A DNA stretch of 64,000 bases from Numida meleagris (Eukaryota; Chordata; Aves; Galliformes; Numididae): contig NC_034414.1 in assembly GCF_002078875.1 (NCBI RefSeq), positions 19,679,375 to 19,743,374 on the forward strand, written 5' to 3'. Numbering within the stretch: the first letter of the stretch is position 1; every line of letters starts with the position of its first letter. Under the pieces are notes generated by a model. It did no database searches and was not told where the DNA came from. It worked only from the letters and a program-made list of their open reading frames with translations. The position numbers and the translations under genes were made by a program. This document shows positions 1-14,500 of this stretch, in pieces.

Positions 1-2492
1 CTGGAACACACATCTTTATTCAAAACTAGGCTACCATTTGATTTGACCCAGTTTTGCAGCCTGTAGGGAAGATCCTTTGCTAATCATCAGCTTGCTGTAT
101 CTGGGTCATTAAATGCCAGTAGACACTTCTAATCTTGTGTCATTGTTGGTGCTGAATTACTCCACACTGTTCTTCATCAAGTGACTTGTCCATCTGGCCA
201 GCAGGCTGTGGGACTGACTGGACCTTGGTGATGGAGCTGTGTGGTTGCCAGCCCTCTGCTTGGTGTGTGCTTCTTTAGCACAGACACTGTAATTGAGGGG
301 GGAAAAGGCAGATTTATGCACTTTTCATGAATGTGGGTACCTGCCATGCTGCCACCAGCTCTTCAGACTAGACACTGTATGGCTTATCACAGTCTGATAT
401 TTTGTTTTTTTTTTTAATGTTTATTCATATAAATCTATTCACATTTCTGCTATAGCATGAAGAAAAGTGAGTTGCAATCTACAATAAACTGAGAGCAGAC
501 GGGGAGTAGTTTGCAGCCTGTGAAGTAGTTTAGGTGGGATGAAATTTCCCAGGCGGACAGCAAATCCCCCTTGCTATGCTTTATTTTTCTTCCCCCAGTT
601 TGAAGTGACCCTGGAGCCACTGCACACATGCAGGCTGGCATCTCTGCATGAGATGACTCATGACCACTTTTCCTTCATAACATGTAGACTTGTTCCAGGT
701 CCTGTGGTCGCAGCAACAAGAACTTCTTGTACGCCTTTTCTGTTAATTCTGTCTTACTGGAAAATTTCTCCTGTCCCGGTACTCAAAGATGGAATCGCGT
801 TCCTGCTGCGGGGCATGACAGTGTTTTACTGCGTCTGGTTTTTCTTACCTCAGTCTCATATTTTAATGTAATTTTTCTTAATATACTGTCAGACTCTTTT
901 TCAATGCCTGTAGGATTTATAATTTCTTGAAGAAATGAACCACTCTCCGTTCCCCTTCAGAAGGAAAAGTATTCTGGCATTTCTCTTCTAGTTCCACACA
1001 GACAAATTGCAGTCCTGGGGAAGAGACAGAGGGGGGAGAAGTTCACCTGTTTCCTGTTGTCTTTTTCACTTATGGCTGGCAGTTTCTGGCAGTGGGTATC
1101 TGTTATGGGGGTGCTGGGTAGGTCTCACGTGCTCCGCTTCTGAAGCTGGTGTCATATCTGAGATACTTCCCTCTCGGCACTCCTGCAGTCAGTGAGGTCT
1201 CTGCTTGAAAGGAAACATCTGCAGAACGTGGTCCTGCTGACTCTTCCCTCTGACTGGGTCATAAGCAACATGACCAATGGGCAACCCACTGAAAGCCCAC
1301 GTGGAAGTCTCCAGATAGGGAAAACACTTCAGTGCATAGTGATAAGGCTTCCCTTAGATGCAATTTTATTGTGTTCCAGTTCCTAATTTAAGCTTGAGGC
1401 TGAGACTTTGAAGCTGCCTTGAGCAGCCGTCTTCATTTACTGCTCCTTGAGTCTTGACTACTTGAGAGCTCCTCCATATGAGGCTCTGTGAGAGGTACCC
1501 TGGGAAATGAATTTGTCACAAACATATATTATTAGATGTCTGTCTGTATTTGCTCCTGGTATTTCTAGGGGTTGTATCTAAAACTTGAAAAAAGCTTGGC
1601 AAAACATTGGCACTTGGGATGGGAAAAATCCCCTAAAAAGCTTTGAGATTTTGGGCCTAAATGCTGAGAAACATGCAGCTCTTAAGTCAAGCCTATGAGA
1701 ATAATTTACAGTGTCTATTCAAACTATTATGTTTGGTAAAGCATTTTTTGGTTAATAATAGGCTTTTGACCACGGTTGTATTCTTGTTATGGGAGTCATG
1801 AGTTGCATAGCATAGTCTGCCTTCATTTTAAATATCCACTTATGCTTGAGGATATGTGTTGCAGTCAGATTCACATGAGGGGTAACCACAAGTGGATTTC
1901 ACTCAGGAACCTCCAATTTGCCACGTTTGAGAAGAGAAGCCCTGAGAGGACTGCTGTGGCTTTGTGGCCTGTCAGAGTTGTAGGTTGCTGGGAGAGTTAA
2001 TGACTTCTGTGTCTGTTCTGGAGGGTGGTCAGATGCTGGAGGTGGCTTTGTTCTTACAAAAGGTCTCTCTGACTCAGTGGCCGCAGGACAGCTGATACTG
2101 GCTGTGACCTCCCAGTTTCCATATGCAGCTGCTAGCATGCAGCCAGGCTCCTGTAATAGTTTAGCAATTGTGAGCTGTGGAGTTGCACGGTCCTTTGCTT
2201 GGAGTTGGAGCCTCCTTTCAAAGAGATGCTTCGCCATTTTGTTGGAGCTTGTCTTGTGTTTTGTGTGGAGCCTGTTCTCTTTGCACTAAGCGACAGAGCA
2301 GTTTATGATCACAACCTTGTGTCTCTGTCAGTTAAGGCAAAGCTTAGCTGGGCTATGCCACTTTCTGTGAGGAAACTGAGTGTGAGTTTGTATCTCTTAT
2401 TTGGGGAAGTAGAGAGTAGTGGAACAATTCAACTTGATTTCAGTGTCCCTGTTGCTAAAGCTCTTTCTTGCTCCCAATCTCTGTTTTTGTAG
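1..2492 (+). other. PRR5L intron (partial), no gene seen
   Basis: This stretch is AT-rich, unique-looking sequence before the first recognisable PRR5L coding exon. Only short open frames without family resemblance occur on either strand. The upstream PRR5L exons (N-terminal and most of the HbrB-like region) were looked for and not found, so they should lie left of the window. Confidence 0.6.
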
Positions 2493-2584
2493 GTGAGGAT
2501 CGCATTGACATCCTGTCTGAAATTTGGGATCACTACTTTACAGAGACTCTTCCTACGCTCCAGGCAATATTCTACCCAGTCCAG
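2493..2584 (+). CDS. PRR5L coding exon (first in window)
   Basis: This 92-nt exon follows a pyrimidine-rich acceptor ending in TTTTTGTAG and precedes a GTAATC donor. The first two bases complete a Gly codon begun in the missing upstream exon. It encodes EDRIDILSEIWDHYF followed by the conserved TETLPTLQAIFYPVQ block. Confidence 0.93.
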
Positions 2585-5500
2585 GTAATCTTAACTCAAA
2601 TAACCGCAATGTCTGCTAACAGCATGGGGAAATGTTTGTTTCAGCAGAACTGGCTAGTGGCTAAGCAGGTCTCAAAACCTTGAAGCTGAATCTGAGAGGC
2701 AGTAGCATTTGCCCAGATCAGCATTTGTTTTTAAGAAGGACTGCTAAAATCTACTGGGCTAGCACAGTCTTCTGAGCTTTTATTTCCCTTTGCCTACCCT
2801 CTGTCTGTGCTTAGCTAAGCTTGTACAGCTAAATTATTGGATTATTTGTCTAGATTGAAGCTCTGGACCATTTGCAAAAGTACGTTCTTCCATTTCTAAA
2901 AATCTGGAACTCTGGTACAGATGATAGTGCTGACGATTTGTCTTCAGAGAAGGAAATCTGAAGTCCAGATCATGAGCAAATGTGTCTTACTCATCCAAAC
3001 TACTTTTGGAGTGCTTATGTCCAAGCTCTGTCTTTGGAAAATCCTCTGTTAGGGTTTTTAAAGCTTTGATAAAGGGGCAAGTAAATCTCTAAGGACAAAT
3101 GAACAACTTGTGCAAGACTTATTTATACTGGGTATTTTAAAGCTGAGTATCCCATCAGAATTGTTGAGCTCTATCAGTTTTTCACGTAGTTTTGGTCAAC
3201 GTTTCCGTATGAGAAATGTGGATACCTCCCTAGGCTCTTTTGATTTTCTGTCCTGTCAGAGAAGCAAAAATGTACTTCATGAGTAGACTGACATTCTGAC
3301 AAATGCTAGCTGCCTTCTTGACTTTTGACTGTTCCATGAGATGTGTTTTCTGGAAAAGCTTCTTTTCTTTTAGTTATATTCCCTTTGTTTTGTTTGAAAG
3401 ACAGCATGTAAAGCTCAAAGTTTGTCCTTTTCCTCTAATCCTATTAAAGCTAGCATCTCCTAAAAGAACAAAGACCTTCTATAAAAACAGACACTAACCT
3501 TTTTACTGTGTTTATTTTTATTCTTTCCTTGCTGCAGAAGCTTAAAGGTAGGTGTTTGGCAGCTAAAACTGCACAATTCCACTACGCTCCCTTTCTCTCC
3601 CTTTGCAACTAACTCACAGTCATGGTGTGATCTCATCTGTTTATGTAGCAGTTTCTGCTCTGCAGTTATCTGTGCTCTGTAGAAACAACTGAGCTAACTG
3701 TGTTATGTGATACCTGCAAATGCTAATAATTCTTCCACTTACCAGAAAAACCTGCTTCAGCGCAAAAACTACTGTGCAGTAGTTGCAGCTTTTGGAATTT
3801 AATTGGTAGTGATTAAACTATGAGTATGGGATGTTGAGATTCTTTGAAATAATAACTTTCTTAGTGTCTTTCTTGTTGCAAAGTCTTTGTCAAAAATCTG
3901 TCACAGAAGCTGTTAGGGAAGTATTGTCGTTCCACAGATGAAGAACTGAAATGTAACAGATCGCGTATTTTAAACTTTGCAAGCACCTATGTCCTACATG
4001 CATTTATGGATTTGACTCCCTCTGGATACATCTAAGAGCCTGACTCTAAGTAAGCTGTCCTAGGTTACAATCAAGTGAGTTGCTGGTGCAGCAAAAAAAA
4101 CCTAATGTATATTGGTCTTATCCCCAGGCTAGTGCCCTGATAACAAGCTTGGTTTCTCCTATGAATAAGGAACTGTATGTGCCTATTTATCTGGTGTATT
4201 ACCAAATGAAAAGAGATCATCCAGCAAATCTCTTTCACCAAGTTGCTGTTCTTCATGCACTACTCCAATAGCTGAGAAAGTCTGTGTGCTGTTGGCTCCT
4301 CAACATTTGAAACTCCTTTGTTGCAAATGCCAACATAAGCATTTTGTGACTTTCTGTGATCCTGGCAGCTGACCATTCAAAATGAAAGTAAGTCAGCCAA
4401 ATATGTGAGCGTGTTACCAATGGCAGTAACCAGAAGTAACTTTCTGTCTCAACTGAGTTTGAACCTGAGGCTCATAGCTATTGCAGAAGTATGACCTTTA
4501 AGCGGCCGAGTGGGTTAAATTGCTGTACAGAGGAAAACTATGTAAACAGGTCAGTGACTTTAATATAATTGCAGCTGTTGATGTAACCACTTGGTGTGGA
4601 AAAAGAATAGCAAGTCTTGTTTTGTTTGGCACAGTGAGATGTTTGCATTTTGAAATGAGATACGAAATTAATGGGGCCAAACTGTATGATATAAATAAAG
4701 CATGCAGCTGCTGAAATACAGTTTGGAGATAAATATGAACCAGACTGTTCTACACCTTGATGTTTCGAAGCACTCAGTGCTGGTTTAAAAACAGCAATGT
4801 GCTTTCACAGTGGCAGTGCTGCCTGCCACAGCACTGGCTTTAGGTCATATTTACATTTTGATGATGCTGTTAATTATGACATTAAAACCATTATGAATTA
4901 ATGATTAACTGATGTTAATTCCTTCCAGCTAAATATTTGCCTGAGTGAGTATGTTACGGATACTATAAAATGGTCACAAAATGGAATGCAGGTCAGAGAT
5001 TAATGTGTTGGGGAGAACAAGGAAAACTTTGGGCTGGAAAGTAGGCAGGGCTGGGAGGAAACTTTCTGCTGTTAAATGGGGCAAGGTAAAGTCACGTGTA
5101 TCTTAAGCCTAGCAGAAGAAAATGCAGTAACACACCAGAATGCCCAGTCAGGTTCAAGGATATCTAGTTTGCTAAGAAATAGAACAGTTTCTTCACTTGT
5201 TAAACCTGCTCACTTGTTGATGTTAAAGGCCACAACACACCTTGTGGTGGAAATTGAATCTATTGCTTTCATTCTCTGTCTGGTTGCCTTTTAAGTGATG
5301 TTGGTACAAGCAGCCCAACTAGCCTAAATCCTAAAATCTATAGTTGACTGCATTGTGGATTTTTCTTTTGTCTAAAGTGCGGATATTGAGCAGACAGACA
5401 CAGAACAGAGGTAGGCTTGATTAAGGAATAATCTGTACCAAGCTCTTTCCCTACCAAATCTTTCGTGATTTCTCAGCTCCAAGTGTCAAAAGCACCAGCT

Positions 5501-8500
5501 GCATCCATTCTGGGCTTCAGATATTTGTGATCAGATTGGCTGCCAGTTGGGTTTTGTAAATATGTTATCTTCTGGTGAAATACAGGCCCCTTTTTGGCTT
5601 TACTCCAAACCTAGCAACACGTAACATAAGGTGTTACTCCTTTCAGAACTTATGTGGGACAGAGACTGAGTAGGAAGCCACCAGAGTGCCAAAAGTCCTC
5701 ACACTGAGCAGCTGGGGGTGGTTTACCACAGCAGCGATGGGCGGGATAGGCCCTTTCTAGCTATGTACGTGCATGTGTTGGTGTGGTGTTCCCATATCCC
5801 TTTACCAACTCTTAGATTTTTGCCTTCTGTGTTTTCCAGGGTCAGGAGTTGACCATCCGTCAGATTGCTCTTCTTGGCTTCAGAGACTTGGTCTTGCTAA
5901 AAGTGAAGTTGGAAGAAATTCTTCCTCTGGTCCAGACGAAGCTCCCAGCTTCCATTGTCCAGATGCTGTTAATTCTGCAGGTGGGGAGCTTCTGGTTTTC
6001 CTTGTTTCACTCCATTTGAGATTCTCGTCTTCACCTAACTGATACAAACCTTGGTAAGGAGAGTGGGGAGGGCAGTGATGAAAGGGAAGATACGCGTAGT
6101 TGTGTGAGAGTGCTAAACGTAAAAATGAAAGCTGAATTTGAATGGTTAACATCCTGAGCTTTCCTGGAAATCAATAAGGGTATGTCCACGAAAGGGCCAG
6201 GTTCTGCTCTTATGCGTTTGCATTTTCCTTGGTACTTTGTCTCCCCAGCTAGGAGCAGTCCCAGTACTCTTCTAATTTCCTCATAAATTGTCATCTCCCA
6301 GCTTCTGTGAACACCTCCAGTTCTCCTGATTTGTCAGCTTTGTAATGACCCAGCAAGACCCCCCTTATAGATGATAAAGGCATTGGAAGGAGTATTGCCT
6401 GCTGGCTTCCTAATATACCTCCCCCCTCCTAGATGGGATGTGGAAACTTCTCTGTGAGAGGAGGAATATCTTATGGCAGCGGGGAAAAAAAAATGCAGGT
6501 TTTCCAAGGGCGTCTCCTAAGAAACAAAGACTTCTTATGAGGACTGTCCTTTATAATCAGGCCTGAAGAGAACAGTGCCCCTGTCTTCCAAGCAGGACAT
6601 GTATGGCTAAGTTTACCATTTTCTATATTGCTCAGCCTGACAGTCCTGAAAAATACTGTGATCCAGGTGGCTGTTTGCACTCCTCTCACTTAAATTTCTC
6701 TTCAGATATACCTTATGATGTGTGATGGGGAATAAAACCTGCTGAAGTATGTGCAATCAGAGTCACAAAGTAGCTAAGCTGGTATTTCTGTGTGAGTTCT
6801 CTCAGTTCGGATCTCCCCTGTGACCCAGGCTGTATTAGCACGAAATACTAGAGTGCTAGCTCAATTTCCATAAGATATCTTAATAAAAGCAGTCTCGGGG
6901 CAAAGAGAATCTCAGTGACACATCTGAGAAAGAAAAGTCTACTGAGGGTTTGCAGGAAGCTAGTCTGTGGACATTTTCTGAAATTACAGTTAAATTGCTC
7001 AGTGTTAGCTACAATCTTTCATAGCTGTAAGCTGAACTAGGGAGGGTGCTTCTCCTGTCTCAGGGAAAGAGCAGGGCTTGTAAGGCTCTTCCACAGAGAC
7101 ATTTCCTGGCAGAACTGCCTTGGTATAGCTGTATTGCTGTCGTTATTCAGTGTACATCTCATGGTACTGTAGCTTGTACCTACCTTCCTATCCTTTGGTC
7201 ATTAAAAGAAAAAAAAGTCCCCTGGCAGCCTGTTGCCTATAGGAGTATGACTATGACCTGAACTAGGAGGCTGGTGTAAATAGCACCTAAACCTCCATTT
7301 TGGCTCTTAAGCTGTGTTCCTCTACAGGCTGTGCTGATACAGCTGAGATATTCCAGAGCTAAGATGTTTGGCAGACCCCAGGCCTTGTCAGAACCTTACT
7401 ACACAAGAGTAATGATGGCTTTTCATGTTTGATTTTTCAGAGTGTTCATGAGCCCGATGGCCCCAGTGAGAGCTACCTACAGCTGGAAGAACTGGTCAAG
7501 CAGGTGGTGTCACCATACTTGGGTTTGTGTGAGGACCACAGCATCTCTGGTAGCACCTGCTTGCTTGGTAAGACATGCAGCAGCATAGAGGAGCTCTTTC
7601 AAACACTCTACTCTTTCTGTGGTACACAGGTTGGCTAATAGGACGCAGTGCACATCTGTGCTAGAAAGGAGGTGGTGCATGACTCCACAAGAGAGAGAAA
7701 GCAAAGGTTAAAGCACCCTTAAGAAGGTCCTGGTTAACACACTTCTGAATGTAGATTTTTCTGATCTGCTTTTCATTTTCCACCGCATACGCATGCAAAA
7801 TCTGCAGTCTTTCTGGAGGCAGTTTGGATTTTAAAGCTTCTCTCTGTGGTGTGTGCCTGAGGTGCTTTCCATGCATTTGAGCATTCTGTTTGGGGAAAAA
7901 AAAAAAATCATCTATTTAAACTGTAGATAAACGGAGCTAGGAGAGAGAACTGGCACCATGCTTCAGAAAGGTGATGCTTGTAGTGGAAAACCTCCATATA
8001 TGATTCAAGAGCTCTGCTAACAAGCATGGCCAGAGAGAAATAGAGTAGCTAAGAAATAGATATGGCCATACTGTTTAGGTAACCACAAAGATTTAAATGG
8101 AGTAAGTGAAGAAAGCTCTAGACCCCAAATATTTTGTGGCACTTTGTCAGCTGTAGCCTCTCCTTTGATACAGACTTTGTCTAGGGAAAGACACATCCTG
8201 TCTTGTGTTACACTTTTGCAGCATGGGCAGGGTAAAAGAAGGTCTTAAGGGAGAATGGTTCATCAGGGTTTGGGTATTCTCTGCCTGTAACAAACTCTTG
8301 GCATTGCTTTAGATAAGCTATGGCTCAGGCTTTTTGTTCTTGTGGTTGGGCAAATAAATAAACTTTCTTTTATGCAAGTGGACATGGTTAGACTTAAGCA
8401 TTGAGTTGCAGATCTTATCTGAGGCTAGATTTAGACCACAATCATCCTGTAAATGTTGAACTTTGACAAATGTGATTGTTTGGCTGTTTATGGATGCCTG

Positions 8501-11500
8501 CATGGTGCTGGGATAGTGTGAAGTGTAGCTGTCTCACCTACACTGAAGTTCCTAGCCAGCCTGGACTTCTGCCAGCTGACCAAAGCATTGGTGTCCTAAA
8601 ACAAAAAAAATCATATGAACTGGCCTTGTAAAGTTCATGTGCCTTAAAATCATTGTACTGGCTTTGATTTTTACCTGTCGTTTATTTGTGTGTATTTTCA
8701 AAGTGGCCTTTTGCCCTTGCTCGACCCTGTGCTGAGCAGGGGGAAGAAGTAACTTTTGTTTGCATTACACAGCAGAGACAAAAAGAGCAGCATCTTTCTG
8801 CAAATAATCTTGCTGTTTTCAAAGTGCTCCTGTGGTGGTGGTTTCTTCTAATACTTGCTGCTTCTCACCAGATTTCTCTCTCTCTTCCTCTCTCCTTCTT
8901 TCTGTCACTTTTTTTTGCTTTCTCAGAGCCAGTGTTCTCTCTCACTAGGCAGCTGGTAATGACAGTGAGTCCCAGCAGGTTTCCTGCCATACTGTGGCTC
9001 TGTGGCACCTTTCTGTTGAGCTTTGGGTGTGCTTGCATTCTCTATAGATGCTGTGGAGTCCAAACTGCAATCTAGAACACAGCCTTCAAGTTGCACTGGT
9101 GTTGAGAGATGCAATTGAGGACGACTGTGGTCACAGCTGTGAATAAACATAAAGCTTTGGCCTTCAAGGCTGCAGTATGTTATACTTGATTTAAACTGAG
9201 AAAAGAGAGCAGCAGGAATAGGTGTGAAAGAAAGAGGACAGAACAGCTCACAGAGGAGATTTGAGGCAGGCAACCTCCCCAGCCAAAGCAACAAATCACA
9301 AAGTCTAGGTGGAGCAAGGGGAAGTGAGCCACATGGCAGAGCCTGACCCAGATACCTGAGGCTGTGGCCTGTTTCATCCTGAGCTCTGCAGTTATCCCTG
9401 CTTCGGTGAAAGCCCAACTACTTCAGCTGGATTATATTCCTTTCACTGTGCTTGTTACTGTCCTGTTGTCCACCCTCCTTGCTTCCTCTGTGTAAATTAG
9501 CCACTACCTGCACTGTAAGGATGGTGTGTGTTGAAGGGATCCAGTTGTCTCAGAAACAATGTTTAAATTACGAATAGAGGAAAAAAAGCATTCATGCTGT
9601 TCACCCCGTGTATTAAACCTAGCATCAATGCTGATTTGAGTTTGCCTGCAAAATAATCCCTTAAAAGATCTTCCCAGTTTATGTTCCTGATAACAGCACA
9701 GCAAAATAGAAATATTTTTTTAGTTAAACTATGCATGATGGTTTCCTTAAGAGAGCATCATTTCTGGTCATTGGCAACAGGCCATCCATTCTAGGTGAAA
9801 TGACCTTCTTTCCACTTGAAGCCCACGAAAACACACAAACTAATCTTTGAGTTCTCTGGCAGCTCTTTTGTCTTCTGTGCCATGATGTGGTGGTGGTTCA
9901 GCCACCGTGCATGCCGGATCGTAGCTCTGGGCAATGGGGTTTGAAAACATTAAACTGAGATGCCTTTCTCCCTAGGGGACTACTCCAAGGAAGATTTCAA
10001 ATGGGAAAGGTCATTGGAGAAGGTCAGAGTGCTTTATTTCAGCACTCTGGTGCTTTGTTCTTCTCCCCATGTCAGATTCCGTCTTTCTGGATGGAGTTCT
10101 GTGCATTACAGTTCTTATGGTGTTCTGATACAGTGAATACATAACATTGTTTTGGTGTGCCAATGGTGAGGCAGTGCCCTGCTCCATAAGAAGATGAGCA
10201 CAACAGCTGGGGAGAGACAAAGGATAGGTGGCTTGCAGAAAACAGACCACAGTCTGATGCTTCTCAGCCATCAGTTCATAGCTGGAGGTTATGCAAGAGT
10301 TGCATACTGTTCTTAATTTCCCAGAGGACTGTGATTGCTTGATAGAGCAATCAAAGGAGGAGAAGTAAAGCAATAAATCTATGTTCAGAGTTCAGCCTAA
10401 CTTTTTTTCTGATTATTATAAAGAATTTTACTTCAATTTCCCAAAAACTATCTGTGGAGATTTTTTTTTTTTTCCTCAAGAGTTAGGTCATCCCTTACTT
10501 GAAGAGAATAAACACTGATAGATTCTCCACTATGCATTTCTCTGTTTCAGTACCTGATCAGTGATGCGTAACCCATTTCTGCAACTAACCTGATCTTGAA
10601 AACCTTCCACTGAGGGAAGATCCACAACTCTTCTGTGCGGTTACTTGCAGCCCTTATTCTTGGCATTAACTTGTGTTGCTTAATGTCTTAAAAATGTCTG
10701 CTGCAGTTGTGGGGAGAAAATAAGAGCAAGACCTCTTGTTGACTGCCCAGTTATCCTGTCTTTGATAGGTACAGCTTCTGGCTAAGTGTTTGCTAGGGGC
10801 AAGAGAAGGAAGAATTGTAATTTCTTCCAGTGAGGCCTACCAGCTATGCTGTAAGTTTCCAACACATGTTTCTGTGGAATCTCATCAATTTCACTGTGAC
10901 AGCAGGAGACAGGGCCATTCTCCAATGCTGTAAAGTTAGATAACGCCCGTGGCTACCTGAGATAAAATTGGAGCCCTTTGGCCTTTAACTTATTTCATGT
11001 TCCCATCACCTTCCTCCTCTGTGAAATTTTATGGTCAGAAATTGACTCTGACAAAGGTCTTGGTTTTCAAACACGCTGAGATACTTAACCAGCTGTGTTT
11101 CCAAGTCCACCAGCGAAACGCTGCCAATATCTTGTTCTTAGTGCTTCTGCTGAGCTGTGCTTACAGAGCTAGGCAGAGCTACCTTCTGGATAGTGAACTG
11201 CTTGGAGTCTGGATCCAAGCAGAAGCCACTGAAGTGTCAGAATAGATCTTCTCAAACTTCAGATTCTTTGCTGGGGAGGTCTGGCTGTACTCTTTCAATT
11301 TGAATGTTTGGAAAGCATAGATGTGGGAAGTACATTTCCTCAGATGCATAAAGTGTTTGGCTAATGTGTCAGCAAAGAGCTTTGCATCATGTTTAGTAGG
11401 AGCGGAGATTAAAATCTGGCTCCCGTAATGCCCATGAGTGACCTGACCAGTTATCAGAGATCAGTGTCTCCTTCAAAAATAGAAATAATGACTTGAGAGC

Positions 11501-14500
11501 TCTGCCTCCTTAAAATGTGGGTGAACCATCAGCCTTAGGATGAGTTGAACAGGGGTTTCAGATCCTTGCAATGTATTGGGGAGCACTCTGTAATTCCCTT
11601 GAATCTTTGAGTTTGATGATGTATGATTGTTGCTAGTCTGCTTGAGGAATCTAACTAGCACTTCAGCTACAAACCCTGTTCTAACATTAAAAGAGAAGCT
11701 TGCCTTGCCAAGAGAGCTCTCTAAATGCTATCCTTTTTTCCTCTCTAGCTGCTGATGTTTGCTTTGGCTACTCAGGAACTTCAACTGTGATCCCTTTCCT
11801 AGACAAATCCCCCACAACTCATTTCTTCTCCATGATGGCAGGCATTGCTCTGCTAATTGCTACAGTATTTAAGTCAATGTATTTAAGGAACGTTCAAGTG
11901 TTCTGGAGACATAATCTAAGGCAGTTGGAGTGGGAAATCAGATGAAACTAAAACATGAATTTCTGAATTATGAATAATTTCAAAAATGGCCTTTGCCTTC
12001 CTTCATTTCAGCATCTGCCTTTGCCATTCTCTGTTTGTCCCAATTGTTTGACTATAGCAGAATAGAAGGGAGGAGAAGAGTTAGAGCTTTGTTTTCTCCA
12101 AGTTAAAATATGCACTAGGAATACATTTTTACTGCCATAAAGAGCCATGAGAGCATGAGTCTGTGTGCAGTGTGGATGTGCTCACATTGGTGATTGGCTG
12201 CATGATTTGGGTGAGCTGTGGCCATGCAGTGGCCGTTTGGGCCCCAGCTCACACTGGATGCACGTCTGCTCGATTTGTGGACATTTTTTGCAATCCAGCC
12301 TCTACTTAGTTTTGGGCTGAGCTGAAGCATGTCTTCTCTGTCTTTGCAGTCTATCTGGGTTACAGTGGTTACTACAGTGTGGTCAAACTCAGGACCTTCG
12401 CTTTATTTTTGCACACAACAGGCAGCATTGTACTCCTGTTCCCATGCTGATAAAGGTTTGGGGAGAGGATTGCGGTCTTGCGCGTTGCTGTTAGTGTTCG
12501 CTTCAATACCAGCAGGCTTTCATAATCTCCCCTTCCATATTCTGGTCAGATTTTGAAATCTGGATGATGTCAGATGCTGAAGCACCAACACATGCATCAA
12601 CTCCGTAAAGTCTGCTCCTCAGTGTGCGTACAGATGCACATGTGAACACAAGTACACACATAGCACGTGAGCCTCAGAACTGCTGAATGCAGCCTGGCTG
12701 GCTGGACTGCAAATGAGCGCAGTAGTTGAGGAGCACTTGTTAACCATTTTGCCACAGAACACGAGGACGTACCAGAAGGGGATGCCAGGACCAATTTTTC
12801 CAGTTTATGTGCAGTGAGGGTTGCCAGGCTGGGCAGGAGCAATGTTACGTTATTGCTTCCTACACTGTGCTTGCATTCAATGGACTTTAATCTCTCAGCT
12901 CCTCAGGCTTGGCTGTTTCAGCAGCACTAAAAGTTTACACACAAACTGGCACTTCTTTCTCACGGGAATATTTTTATTTATTAAGTGAACCTCAAGCCAT
13001 GGCCGTGATTTCTTTTTCCTGTGTATCCTGGCCTCTTGGGAAGGGTTGCAAGCTGTGCCTGTTTAAATGGAGCATATTTTCATTTTAAACGTGCTGTTTA
13101 GAATTTGAGAAAAGCAAAGATTTTGCCCTGGACTGCAAAATCTGCAGCAATGGAGTCAGGAGAATTTACCGCTTTTTGCATGGCTCAGTTCAGTTTCATC
13201 TCCTCAGGCCTCTCCTAACCCAAGAAACCTTTGCATAGATAAAAACCACTGCAGGATAGACATAATGTAAGTATTAATTTGTGGAATGGCATATTGTGAT
13301 GAACACAACATTAGAAGGCTGCTGAGCTCCCTTTCTTCTCTGCAACAGTGAGCTGAGCAGCCTGTAACAGTGGCTGTGTTCCTAACCTAGACAGGAGGTG
13401 GGCACCGATGTGCATTTCAGACTCAGCTTGAGTCAGTCATGTTACAAGTAAATAACTACCCCACCACTGGCTGCTTTCTTTTGGCGTCAGCACTTGACTT
13501 TGTTGACAGCGGTCAGCAAAGAAGCAGCCCTGGTAAATAATGTGAAATGTGGAGAAATAGCTGCTGCTTAGACTCCCATGTTATTTGGATTTCATCGACA
13601 CCAGACCAATTTTCACAGCCCAGGTGCAGTTTTTACAGCACTGCAGTGCTGGTGTAACTCCCTGCAGCCATTGGTAGCAGCACAGGAGTGCTGGTGTGGT
13701 TCCCCTTACGTGACCTTTCTCTGGTGACCAGCACCATGGCTTGCTGTGTTTGAGCTGCAGTGGACACATGAGGAAGATATCAACTGTAACCAGCCTCAAA
13801 AGTTGCTTGCACATACTCTTAAGCACAGAATGAAGTTTTCCAGTGAATGTGTTACTGAAAGCACAAGGGTGAAGTGTTGTCATGTTCTGGCTGCTCAACT
13901 GCTCCTCCTTGTAACAACACTGAGCTTGTTTTCTGCCTTTCTTATTGATGCAAGCTTTCAAAGCTGTTTCATAACCTTCAGAGATGAGTGCTTTGCTTTA
14001 CGTTTTGTTACTGTCTCACGCTCTGCAGTCTTGCAGAAAGTCTCCTACGTGATCTGAAAGGCTTCTGACCTTAGGACATGAGCCCCTGCACTTCAGGATG
14101 TTGGTGAGATACCCAGTGGCTGCAAGCCGAGTCCTCTCTGTTCCCTGCAGCCAGCCTAAGAGCTTAGACAAAGCTTTGCCTCTGCCCTGTTGCTCATCGC
14201 TGCTTCCTTTTTTTCTTCCAGAGAGGCGGTACTCCAGATCCCGCTCCAAAGCTGGAGGACTGAGTTACTCCTCTCACCTGGCGACAAGTCGGCAGCCCAG
14301 CGAGATGGCCCTGACACCTCTGACGGAGCAGGAGGGTGAGGCTTATCTGGAGAAGTGTGGTAGCATCCGTCGCCACACTGTTGCCAACGCTCATTCAGAT
14401 ATTCAGCTCCTGGCGATGGCCTCCATGATGCACACAGGCATGGTGATCGAGGAGTCAGACAGTAATGACAAATGTCTCCTCCTGCAGCCCAGTTTCAGCC

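Noticed and set aside
8686..9075. 129-codon open frame in a PRR5L intron
   Set aside because: Composition follows a pyrimidine-rich tract, no domain or splice context supports it, and it lies between two in-phase PRR5L exons.
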